From assembly GCA_949825045.1 (NCBI GenBank), contig OX463810.1:37210201-37274200 (forward strand): a DNA stretch of 64,000 nucleotides, read 5' to 3'. Origin of the DNA: Argyresthia goedartella. Taxonomy: Eukaryota; Arthropoda; Insecta; Lepidoptera; Argyresthiidae. The first letter of the stretch is position 1. Every line of letters begins with the position of its first letter. The translations under genes and the position numbers were made by a program. Shown piece by piece: positions 12,179 to 21,425 of this stretch. The notes beneath the pieces were generated by a model. The model ran no database searches. It saw only the letters and a program-made list of their open reading frames with translations, and was not told the DNA's origin.

Positions 12179-12400
12179 TTTTAAATTTAGGACGCCGGAT
12201 TGTATATTTGCAGGTCCCGTACGACGTCTACTTGGGACCGGGTTTAGTTTAAATCGCAATTGCAATTATCATCATCAGTACAATCGTTTGACTGATTGAT
12301 GTCATAGTCATCTTGACATGACGCGTTGTCGGTGGTGTCTTCACCGGCAAAGTTGACAGAGTTCCTAGGACTCTTGGAAGAAAAGTTTTAATTCTTCTTC

Positions 12401-13240
12401 TTATGAGCATTGGTCAATGCTGTGACCAACGGATTTGCAATATTTGCAAGAAATGTTTTTGGATTCGTAGTTCTTTGAAGAGGATGCTCGTTGTGAGGAA
12501 GCAATGGAAGTGGACATAGTATGGACCTGTGGTTTAAAATGATCCTCTTTCTTTTTCTGCCACGATAGACGACTCTGAGTGAGGGGACAATTTGCAGCAT
12601 GACCCCTATTAAAAGCACTTTGAAGTAACTTTTCTTCGGAAACAGCTAGATTAATAGCTTCATTCAGGGTTTCTGGATTTTGACATCTTACAACCATAGA
12701 AAGCTTAGGTTTTAAGCCTATCACAAATGTATGCATGGCAAGGTCTTGCATTGCCGCGAGCCGGCCAGCCAATTCGCCTTTCTTTTTAGTGGGAATGCTA
12801 ATGTTGATTTCAGTCAACAACTGAGCCAGACAAGACTCTAAACGGAGAGCGAATTGGTTGACAGTCTCGTTATTTTGTCGGCAATCCTGTAAATCCGACA
12901 ATAAGTGAGCGTAATGTTTTCGCTCACCGAACTGGGCCTTTAAAAACTGTTCTAACTGAACCCAGTTTTCAAATTCTTTGATAGTGCACGCGGCTTCGGC
13001 GCGCCCTTCTAACTGACTTAGTATGTATTTAAACAGCACATCTTGCTGTGTTGTAGATGCTTATTTTATAGCATTACTACAATTATTCAGGAATACATTA
13101 AGTTTTTCCCTAGTGCCATCGAATCTCGGCACAAATTTGATTAAAATGTTTAAGTCAATTGACGACATTGTAAATAGAGCAGTTGTGCTCCCACTTGGAT
13201 TATCTATAGGAAGTGTCACGACCGGCTTATCTTCAGTCAT
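12401..13240 (-). pseudogene. gypsy gag
   Basis: Capsid/nucleocapsid precursor. A start ATG at 13240 (MTEDKPVV...) leads into the capsid-type helical region (FVPRFDGTREKLNVFL, YILSQLEGRAEAAC, FGERKHYAHLLSDLQ). A CCHC zinc knuckle (CKYCKSVGHSIDQC) lies at 12445-12401. An in-frame TAA at 13061-13063 breaks the capsid domain. The knuckle frame ends at 12401, and pol probably followed by frameshifting, as in other errantiviruses. Just upstream, near 13311-13327, a weakly conserved primer-binding-like sequence can be seen. Confidence 0.75.
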
Positions 13241-13356
13241 AACAAAGTATAATGTTCATAAAATAATACACAGCTTAATAATGCACGAACAATAACATCG
13301 ACCAACACGGTGGGCGACTAAAGTTATAAAACTCAGCGTAATATAATAATCACTGT

Positions 13357-13546
13357 TGTTCACGCACACATTCACAAGGATAATCTGCACGGCGGCGGGG
13401 CGCTGCGAACCAGTCTCGATCCAAACGTCATCAGCGCAATACAGTCGTGTCGTTTATATCCTTGTAAATCATTAAATAAACAACTTACAAAAAAACTGTC
13501 AAAAGCATCTATTACTGCATCACCTACCAGAAGAACTGACTATACA
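13357..13546 (+). repeat. BEL/Pao 5' LTR
   Basis: 190 bp, TG...CA ends, with an AATAAA-like signal in attaaataaac near 13471. Pairs with 19792-19981 at equal length and four substitutions. Confidence 0.95.
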
Positions 13547-13554
13547 AAGTTTTT

Positions 13555-13572
13555 TGGCGACCGTATCTTTGG
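13555..13572 (+). promoter_or_regulatory. primer-binding site of the BEL/Pao element
   Basis: TGGCGACCGTATCTTTGG starts 8 bases after the 5' LTR. TGG at the start and the TGGCGACCGT core are usual for BEL/Pao primer sites. The matching tRNA was not identified. Confidence 0.6.
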
Positions 13573-14660
13573 GAACATTCTGCTAGGCGGAAGATCTGCA
13601 ACGAAAATCAACTGCGCAGTTACGTAACACGGAGAAGTCAACGCGCAACGTGGCGATTTACATTTGAGTGTGATAACAAAGGCGATCTCAATACACTGGA
13701 AAAAGGGAAGTAAAGTGATCCATTCCTTTTTTATCTATCCCTCTTTTTATAAACTTTGTTTTGCTTATTTGCCTTCGAAGTGATAAATCATTCAAGCTTC
13801 GGTTTGCGCTGATAACGTTGAGGCTCAAAATTAACCATAATTAACTGGCATCTAGGTATCAAGTTAACCTGTTACATTGCCTATTTGCAAAATACATCTT
13901 TTACTGATATATTTCAACATAGTGAACTGGCTAGTAGGCATCAAGCATCCTGAAAATTGCCTATTAGCATGCATCTTTCCTGAAAGCATAAGAAATAATA
14001 ATAAATGTCGGATTGGTAAACAAATTGTACTGTTATCTTACCAATCTGAATAATGTATCTTTTACTGTCTGTATATTTAATAAGCTAGTTAAAACTTAGC
14101 CATTTAAGTGAAGCATAGCCTATCACTGTTCCCACAAACTTACAAAGCATCTTTTACTGTTTATTACCTGTCTATTGTCTGTGGGAGCAAGCTTTTCGCA
14201 TATCTGTACTTATAATATAACATACCTATCCACATAAGGTATGCTGTACGAACAAATAAGCTATTTAGTAAGTTGCACTGCTAATTGCTTGCTTTAATAT
14301 TTCGCCTGCCTAAACCTACCTTTAGTAAATAGCAAGAACCTGTAAATGTGGAACCTTTATACATAGTTTAAAAGGATTTGGCCGAACATTTCAGCTGGCT
14401 GTCAGGGCCCGCCGCGCTAGGATACCTACCGTCGTGTCGCCCCGCCCGAGCTCACGCATAGAAACGATCACGCGCATTGTCAATCTCAACGCGTGACACC
14501 TACCTTTGTGCTCTGCACGGTGATACGGAGGTAAACAACAGCTGAGCGGGTGAGTGCTGAACCGTTATTTGCCTTCAAGGTACCATTGTCCATCATCCAT
14601 TGACAAGTTGATTCAATAGCGTTTGATTACATTATAAATAACTCATACTTATTTGCAAAA
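13573..14660 (+). other. long non-coding leader of the BEL/Pao element
   Basis: About 1.1 kb between primer site and gag start, without a usable frame. It contains three spaced copies of catcttttactg (about 13895, 14047, 14150) and a GC-rich block at 14400-14470. No second mobile element could be recognised in it. Confidence 0.6.
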
Positions 14661-15454
14661 ATGTCTGAAGATATCAAAGCTTTGATTCAAAAGAGAGGTT
14701 TAATAAAAGGAAGATTAACTGTATTTAAGAAATATTTAGCTGATTTGCAAAACTACAAGGAAATAAGCAAGCAACAATTAACTGAACTGAAATTAAGATT
14801 AGAAAAGATGCAAAAAATATTTGAGGAGTTTAACACCCTTCAGACAAGCATTGAACTATGTAGTGAAGCAACTGCTGAGCAGCAAAATGAAAGAGATGAA
14901 ATGGAAAATCAATTTTACTTTGCGATTAGTATATCCCAAGATTTGTATGAGTCTCATCAAGCAGCCTTTGATGACGCTGTTTCAGAACAAGGCTCGGGTG
15001 CTCAGCGGAATGCTAGCTCAGCCTGTGACCCTTCAGGTCATTTTGGGGGAGTCAAACTGCCTACTATAAAACTTCCCATTTTTGACGGTAACTATAGCAA
15101 GTGGCTCGAGTTTAAAGATACTTTTGTATCGCTGATTCACGAAAACGAAAAGTTAAGCGAGATAAATAAATATCATTACTTACGCGCCTCTTTAGAAGGC
15201 AGCGCTGCTCAGGTTATTAACTCGCTAGAAACATCTGCTAAAAATTATTCGATTGCATGGAAGTTGATTCTTGAAAGGTTCGACAATAAGAGACAACTTG
15301 TAAATAGTCATTTAAAGGATTTATGTAATCTTGAGCCAATTGCAAAAGAGTCACACGCTTCGCTGAGATTCTTGTTGATCATATTTCAAAAAACCTCAGA
15401 GCACTTAATAACCTTGATGAACCCACTGATAATTGGGACACCTTAATCATATTT
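14661..15454 (+). pseudogene. BEL/Pao gag, N-terminal part
   Basis: The start ATG at 14661 opens a coiled-coil region (residues 1-90), then the KLPTIKLPIFDGNYSKWLEF motif and the capsid-like block that characterises BEL/Pao Gag (LEGSAAQVINSLETS, LILERFDNKRQL). A frameshift near 15375-15385 moves the downstream gag (LDEPTDNWD..., FSSKLDAETNKKWEEY) into another frame. Gag packages the RNA and assembles cytoplasmic particles. Confidence 0.9.
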
Positions 15455-16522
15455 ATGTTTTCATCAAAGTTAGATGCGGAGACAAACAAAAAATGGGAAG
15501 AATATAGAAACAGTACACAGAGGTTGCCAAGATTAGACGAATTTTACACGTTTATAAGAAGCAGAGCCGATATTTTGGAAACATTAGCTGCGAATAAAGT
15601 TGAAAAACCTGAAAATGTAGAGAAACAAGTGAAGAGATTAGATAAGTATCAAAAAACATTTGTCGCCGCTGCTTCTGAAACAAAAAAGTTTAGCTGTCCT
15701 ATTTGCAGTGATGAGCATCGGATCTTTCAATACAAGGCCTTTAATGAAATGACAATAGATCAAAGAAGCGCAGAGATAGGTAAGAAAAGGCTGTGCATAA
15801 ACTGTTTCCGTCCAGGTCATTTTGCTCATCAATGCAGGATGGGTCCATGCAGGATTTGTCACAGAAGGCATAACAGTATGTTACATAGAAATTACCAAGC
15901 TCAAAAGTCTGAAAGCACAAATGCGAATCTTGTTTCTATGACGACTGCTGTGGCAAATCAAGTATTACTGTCTACTGCTATGGTAAAAATTGTAAACTCT
16001 GAAACAAGGCAATCAATAGAGGCCCGCGCTCTGCTTGACTGTGGCAGTCAGTCCTCATTCATAACCAAGTCATTGAAGGACAGGCTCAGCATTCAAGGCC
16101 AAGCAGTGCGCTCGCTAACTGTTGCAGGTATAAACAATATAACAATAAATGCATTAGAAAACTGTAAATTTGAGCTCGTATCCTGCAACGATTCATTCAC
16201 AAAACAAGTTTATGCTTTGGTTATACCTTCTATTACTGGAAATTTACCAAGCACTGAAATCGACACTAGCGACATTAATATCCCACAAAATCTAAAGCTG
16301 GCCGACACAAATTTCAATTATCCTGCAACTGTAGATGTTTTAATCGGCGCAGACCTGTTTTGGGATATTATTAGTCCTGAAAGGCTAGGTTTAGGACACA
16401 ATCAACCTATTTTACAAAATTCACAGCTGGGATGGTTGGTTGTAGGTCCAGTTATGATTCCGACTAACAAGATATACTGCAATTTTAGTCACGATGTACA
16501 CAGCACATTAAAGAAATTTTGA
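15455..16522 (+). pseudogene. BEL/Pao gag C-terminus and protease
   Basis: Contains a C-terminal Gag segment, then cysteine/histidine knuckles (CPICSDEHRIFQY, CINCFRPGHFAHQC, CRICHRRHNSMLH) at about residues 80-145. An aspartic protease follows with LLDCGSQSSFI near residue 193. This frame runs on to the W/ELEELP junction typical of BEL Pol, where a TGA at 16520-16522 stands in the position of a usual tryptophan. The downstream Pol remains in the same frame. Confidence 0.9.
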
Positions 16523-18148
16523 GAACTGGAGGAGTTGCCCTCTGAAGACAAGATTTACTCTACTGAAGAAGAACAATGCGAAGCACACTTTGTAGCAAAC
16601 ACGTATAGAACTAAAGAAGGTAGGTTTTGTGTGAAGCTGCCTTTCAAAGGTGAGCCAGAAGAGCTAGGAGATTCCTACAAGGTTTCTAGAAGTCGTTTCA
16701 ATAATTTGGAAAGGCGTTTCGAGAAGCATCCTCACATAAAACAACAATATGTTGAATTTATAAATGAATATCATACCTTGGGTCATCTAACGTTGATTGA
16801 CAGACTGGAAACCTGTAATTTGTTGCAGCATCATCCTGTATTGCGTGGGAATAGCGAAAAAACTAAATGTCGCGTTGTATTCGATGCATCGGCCAAAACC
16901 GAGTCGGGTTTGTCACTCAATGATATTTTGATGATTGGACCCACTGTGCAGGATGCCATCATGTCAATATTGTTGCGATTTCGACAACATAAATTGGTTT
17001 TAACCGGAGATATTGAAAAGTTTTACAGACAAGTTTTGGTCGACCAATCGCAGCGACATTTACAGACGATATTATGGCGTGAAAATGAGTGGGAGCGAGT
17101 GAGGTATTTACAATTAAATACTGTAACATACGGTACCTCATCCGCCCCCTTTCTTAGCACGCGCTGTTTGCTTCAGCTGGCTTCAGAGTGCGCAGATCCA
17201 AAAATAAGAGAAATTATTGAGCATGATTTTTATTGTGATGATATATTGACTGGATGCGACTCTGAAGACGAGCTGAAGTACATACAAAATACAGTGGAAA
17301 GTGTTCTGGCTTCTGCATGCTTAAAATTACCGAAAATAAGAACTAACTGTACAAGTTTATTAAAAGAAAAAGAAACGTATGAAATACAAGATAAGGTTCA
17401 ATTAAATACAGAGTGTAAAATACTAGGGATGAAATGGAATCCGTCTACGGATAATTTATTGATAAGTTACAATCCTGATAGCAAGAAGAAAGAAAGCAAA
17501 TTAACTAAGCGCACAATTTTATCAGATTCGTCAAAGATATTTGACCCATTAAGGTTATTAAGTGTATGTACAATTATGTTCAAAATGTTATTGCAGCAAC
17601 TATGGGTGCAAGGGTTAAATTGGGATGATGAAATCCCCACTGACATGCGTGTAATATGGCAAAGGTTGGTAAATACGCCAGGTACATTGTCATCATTGCA
17701 AATACCGCGTCATATTGTATGTAATGACCCCATTCATACAAAAATTCACGCATTTTCTGATGCCTCATTAAAGGCCTATGCGAGCTGCATTTATATAAGA
17801 TCAATTGATAAGGACGCGATGATTCATGTGAAACTTTTGTGCGCAAAGACAAAGGTAGCACCACTCAAACCGATTACGATACCTAAACTAGAGTTATGCG
17901 GTGCTGTATTGGCAGCAAAATTATGTAATAATGTCGTAAAGGCTTTGAGGTGTGCTATTAATAGAATAGTTTACTGGTCTGACTCAAAAATTGTATTAGG
18001 ATGGCTCAAAATGGAGCAATCAAAGCTGAAAACCTTTGTTGTTCAAAGAGTTACAAAAATAAAAGAAATTACTGAAAAATTAAATAACAGCTCATGGGTG
18101 TATGTCCCTTCTTCCCAGAATCCGGCGGATTTAGCATCGAGAGGTTAA
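16523..18148 (+). pseudogene. BEL/Pao reverse transcriptase and RNase H
   Basis: RT motifs in order: CRVVFDASAKT, LNDILMIGPTVQD, LVLTGDIEKFYRQV, the VTYGTSSAPFLS turn and the catalytic FYCDDILTG (about 17235). A BEL-type linker follows, then RNase H with HAFSDASLKAYAS, KVAPLKPITIPKLELCGA, IVYWSDSKIVLGWL and VPSSQNPADLASRG. The sequence ends in an in-frame TAA at 18146-18148. All catalytic acidic residues can be seen. Downstream integrase lies in another frame after a further frameshift near 18190. Confidence 0.9.
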
Positions 18149-18189
18149 TTTCCGGAGAAAGTAGAACACAACGCCCTCTGGTGGGAGGG

Positions 18190-19776
18190 ACCTCATTCTT
18201 GAAGAATATTGAAAGTGGATGGCCAAGTCAAACACAGAGTAGCCTAGAGTTACCAGAGCTGAAAGTTTTCATTGTACAAGCCGATAATATTGAAGTTATA
18301 GAATTCAAAAGATTTTCTAAGCTAACTACTTTAATAAGAACGTATGCGTATGTTCTCAGGTTCATAAGAAACTGTAAATATTTAGATAAAAGGCTAAAGG
18401 ATCCATTAACTGCAGATGAGTTAAATGAGGCTGAATTAAAGTTAGCTATATTATCGCAGCAAGAATGTTTTGAGTCAGACATTGATAGTTTAGTTAAAAA
18501 TAAGAAAGTTTATTTAAAATCTGCGTTGCTAAGTTTAAATCCTTTTTTGGATAGCCAGGGTACTATGCTCGTCGGAGGAAGACTAAATAATTCGGATTAT
18601 AGTTACTATAAAAAGCACCCAATGATTTTGAGTGCAAAGCATTCCTTTACTAAGTTGTTACTTGAGCATGAGCACAGACGTCTCCTCCACGCGGGGCCGC
18701 AGCTTCTTCTTGCTTCTGTACGCGAGCGTTACTGGCCAATTGCAGGCAGAACATTAGCTAGGAAGGTTTTTAAGCAATGTGTGATGTGCAGAAGGATGCA
18801 GGGAAGGGCTGCGGCTCAGATAATGGGAGATTTTCCCTTACAGCGCATAGTGCCTGGCTTTCCGTTTGAAGTAGTAGGAATGGATTACGCCGGGCCTATT
18901 ATGATAAGTACAAAGAAAAGTCGAGGCGCTAGAATAGTTAAGGCATATTTATGCATATTTGTTTGTTTTAAAACAAAAGCAACGCACCTAGAGTTAGTTA
19001 GTGACCTCACTACAGAGGCATTTATTTTAAGTTTAAGAAGATTTATCTCGAGAAGAGGAAAACCCGAGCAGATTTATTGTGATAATGGGTCTAATTTCGT
19101 AGGTGCAAGCCATGAGTTAAAACGAAATATTGATAATGATATAGTTTCAGACTTTTTTGCAAATGAGGGTATTAAATTCCGGTTCTCACCCGCTTATGCT
19201 CCGAACTTTGGCGGGCTTTGGGAGGCAGGTGTAAAGGTTGCTAAAAATCACATGAAAAAGGTTGTAGGCAATAGTCATTTAACATATGAAGAGTTAACTA
19301 CATTATTCGCGCAAATTGAAGCTGTAATGAATTCGCGTCCGTTAATTCCATTGTCTTCGAATCCTGATGATTTATCCCCGCTTACCCCCGGACACTTCTT
19401 AATTGGAAGACCCCTTACTAGTCTGCCGGCTCCAGACCTTCAAGAAGCCAATCCAAATAGGCTGCACAGATACGCTAAAATAGAACAAGCACGTCAACAC
19501 TTCTGGGCCAGATGGAGCCATGAATATATTGCTGAGCTGCATCAACGCACAAAATGGCGTGTCCGGCAAAATGGTTTAAAACCTGGCCAACTCGTACTGA
19601 TTAAGGATGAACAGACTCCACCACTCAAATGGCCACAAGGAAGAATACACTGCCTTTATCCTGGATCTGATGAGGCCAGTCGAGTTGTCGATGTCAAGAC
19701 ATCAAGAGGAATTATTCGACGTTCCATTAGAAATATTGTTCCTCTCTTGGACGATGCTGAGGATGATCAGCATTAA
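18190..19776 (+). pseudogene. BEL/Pao integrase
   Basis: Begins with the conserved FLKNIESGWPSQ linker. HHCC zinc region: HEHRRLLHAGPQ...CVMCRRMQG. Catalytic core: VVGMDYAGPI (D), IYCDNGSNFVG (D), NFGGLWEAGVK (E). A BEL-specific tail follows: LTPGHFLIGRPL, a tryptophan-rich region and VLIKDEQTPPLKWPQGRI. The frame is open to the stop at 19774-19776, 15 bases before the 3' LTR. It is well preserved, but cannot be translated from the gag start because of the upstream lesions. Confidence 0.9.
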
Positions 19777-19777
19777 A

Positions 19778-19791
19778 CTGGCGGGCGAGCC
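19778..19791 (+). promoter_or_regulatory. polypurine tract of the BEL/Pao element
   Basis: Purine-rich ggcgggcgag stretch directly before the 3' LTR, in the position used to prime plus-strand DNA. Confidence 0.5.
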
Positions 19792-19981
19792 TGTTCACGC
19801 ACACATTCACAAGGATAATCTGCACGGCGGCGGGGCGCTGCGAACCAGTCTCGATCCAAACGTCATCAGTGCAATACAGTCGTGTCATTTATATCCTTGT
19901 AAATAATTAAATAAACAACTTACAAAAGAACTGTCAAAAGCATCTATTACTGCATCACCTACCAGAAGAACTGACTATACA
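19792..19981 (+). repeat. BEL/Pao 3' LTR
   Basis: 190 bp, same length as the 5' LTR, with four substitutions. Followed by the CTGT duplication. Confidence 0.95.
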
Positions 19982-20143
19982 CTGTACTTGCAACGGGATA
20001 TGATTGTCACGTTCACAAAAGTTATAAGTCAAAACACTAACATGTATGCAATCGCACTACTTGTTACCATGATGCTTCTCGGAAATTGCAACGCGATGAA
20101 CTCGTAGATATAGCTCGCCCACGGCGAGTTTGCAGTACGGGTA

Positions 20144-20215
20144 AACCTTTGCAAGTTGCAAGGTTTACAACGACCTTGTAAACCCTGCGTTAAACCTTCC
20201 CAAGGTTTAACGCAG
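20144..20215. repeat. three consecutive palindromes
   Basis: Three adjoining inverted repeats built on the word aaacctt/aaggttt. The last has perfect 14-bp arms (20185-20198 and 20202-20215) with a 3-nt loop; the middle has 9-bp arms around cgacc. Confidence 0.8.
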
Positions 20216-20420
20216 TGGAGTAACGGAGTCAGGGTGACGGGTTCAAGGGTTAACTACCCCAAACTCGGCACAACGAAGAGACGGAGTCGGGCCGATGATG
20301 AGCTCAAGGGTTCACTACCCTAAGCTCGACGCAGTGATGAAACGGAGACACAAAATTATGATGAGCTTAAGGGTTTGCTACCCTTAGCTTGACGCAGTGA
20401 AGGGACGGAGACACAAAACA
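20207..20420. repeat. 62-bp minisatellite, about four units
   Basis: Units start near 20209, 20268, 20330 and 20393. Each holds gcagtga-type, acggagac-type and ..agggtt..accct.. words; the last pair can form a stem-loop in every unit, with compensating changes between units. Confidence 0.75.
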
Positions 20421-20557
20421 CAGAGTTAGATTAAAAACAGAGTTGAGCTACGGGTCACACTGTACTTTGCACAGTCACAAAGAGCACTTTTTTTTTTAAA
20501 CAGAGAAAACAGTGTTCATAAACGGAGACGTTACACCAGGGATAATTCGTTTCTACG

Positions 20558-21343
20558 TTTTTACGCCTTTCTCACAAAAATGTACCTCAGTTAAGCCCCA
20601 ATAAGAGACTCCCAACCAAACCATGAGCGAGGATGGAAAATGACCTCGTTGGACACGCGGAATACGGTTGCTCGCTTCTTCACTGCTGTGTGCGTACACC
20701 TTATCATTTTGTTTGTTGTAGCTCTCTTCCTCGGTGAAAATTTTTTCATCCGAAAAAAGAATTTCCCGATGCTTTTTGCCCGCGTACCGCTACAACAAAG
20801 CGCGGCATCTCTTCAGTCTCAGGTCCATTAAACGAGCGTCCAAACGATGTCCTGTTTTTTTTCGATATGCCCTAAGCCCTAAGTCTTCATTTAACACCCT
20901 TTTCACGGTGGTCCTGCTTAACCCCATCTGAAGGGCCAACAGTTTCTGCTTACGTATCGGATTTCTTTGAATTCGCGCCTTCACAGCTTTTATCACTGCT
21001 GGAGTCCTAACAGAGCGAGGGCGACCACTTCTTAACCTGTCATCTACACTAGAGTCTTCATTGTATCGTTTTATGGTACGATAAACGAATCTTTTAGTTA
21101 TATTCAAATTTTTCAGTAAGTCGAAAATCTGAATTGGTGCGTAACCGCAACGATGCAACGCAATAACTGCGACACGGTCTTCTTTAAGTGTCCACTCCAT
21201 ATTTAAAAATGAGGAAAATTCTAAAAAGTACACATTTTTATTTTCATGAAAAATTCGAAATTCGAATTCAATAAACTTTTTTGTGGCCAGCGTTCTAAAT
21301 TCAAAAGTTTTTATTGTGTGACAGAACTTATGACCTGACTGTG
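20558..21343 (-). mobile_element. mariner (DD37D type) copy 2, 5' half
   Basis: Right edge is the inverted end (…gacctgactgtg, then TA at 21344-21345). The transposase reads leftward from the ATG rc at 21198-21200: helix-turn-helix region (LKEDRVAVIALHRCGYAPIQ) and the GRPRSVRTP linker. A TAG replaces a lysine codon at about 20790. The catalytic part continues to the CEKGVK block, then breaks at about 20558, so the third catalytic residue and the 3' end are missing. It closely matches 27078-27870. Confidence 0.85.
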
Positions 21344-21345
21344 TA

Positions 21346-21425
21346 CAACTTGTGCTTTCCTTATGTATTCATGAAAATACAAATTAAAACGAAACTAAAA
21401 TGGTTATCGAGAGGTATTAAGAAGT
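21346..21425 (+). mobile_element. left piece of an old LINE interrupted by the Jockey-type LINE
   Basis: Short coding remnant (WLSRGIKK) that joins directly to SNK.RQLL at 23700 when the inserted LINE and one copy of the duplicated tattaagaagt are removed. This is the pre-RT segment of the old LINE. Confidence 0.6.

Larger units (their letters stand above)
2254..13356 (-). mobile_element. env-bearing Ty3/Gypsy errantivirus, degraded and interrupted
   Basis: Reads right to left as gag, protease, RT, RNase H, integrase and env, the order of an insect errantivirus (gypsy-type endogenous retrovirus). The low edge at 2254 begins TG and lies exactly where the host LINE breaks off, so it is probably the outer end of the 3' LTR. 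A matching 5' LTR was not found; 19986-20557 continues the element past the BEL insertion but shows no similarity to 2254-2455. Two later elements interrupt it: a LINE at 7815-11225 and a BEL/Pao element at 13357-19981. Gag, pol and env all carry lesions, so it is an old, inactive copy. Confidence 0.8.
13357..19981 (+). mobile_element. BEL/Pao LTR retrotransposon, complete but broken
   Basis: 6.6-kb element with two 190-bp LTRs that start TGTT and end TACA, flanked by the 4-bp duplication CTGT (13353-13356 and 19982-19985). It interrupts the gypsy element between its 5' end and gag. The LTRs differ at 4 of 190 positions. One gag-pol region runs 14661-19776: gag, zinc knuckles, protease, RT, RNase H, integrase. 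Four coding lesions are visible: two frameshifts and two stops. Confidence 0.95.
19986..20557. other. structured non-coding segment beyond the BEL insertion
   Basis: Continuation of the DNA interrupted by the BEL element, presumably the 5' end of the errantivirus. Instead of an identifiable LTR it contains a run of palindromes (20144-20215) and a four-unit repeat (20207-20420). A 22-codon plus-strand frame with a signal-peptide-like hydrophobic stretch is at 20042-20107. At 20558 it meets the broken end of mariner copy 2. Confidence 0.5.

Noticed and set aside
11850..12299. Plus-strand protein of 149 residues rich in Asp/Val
   Set aside because: It is the opposite strand of the 12-bp minisatellite; such a repeat leaves many frames open.
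20207..20420. CRISPR-like array
   Set aside because: Units are contiguous and diverged, with no unique spacers.
2254..20557. Paired LTRs of the errantivirus
   Set aside because: 2254-2455 and 13328-13356 plus 19986-20557 were compared by eye; only a short ambiguous similarity was seen, so no pair is claimed.
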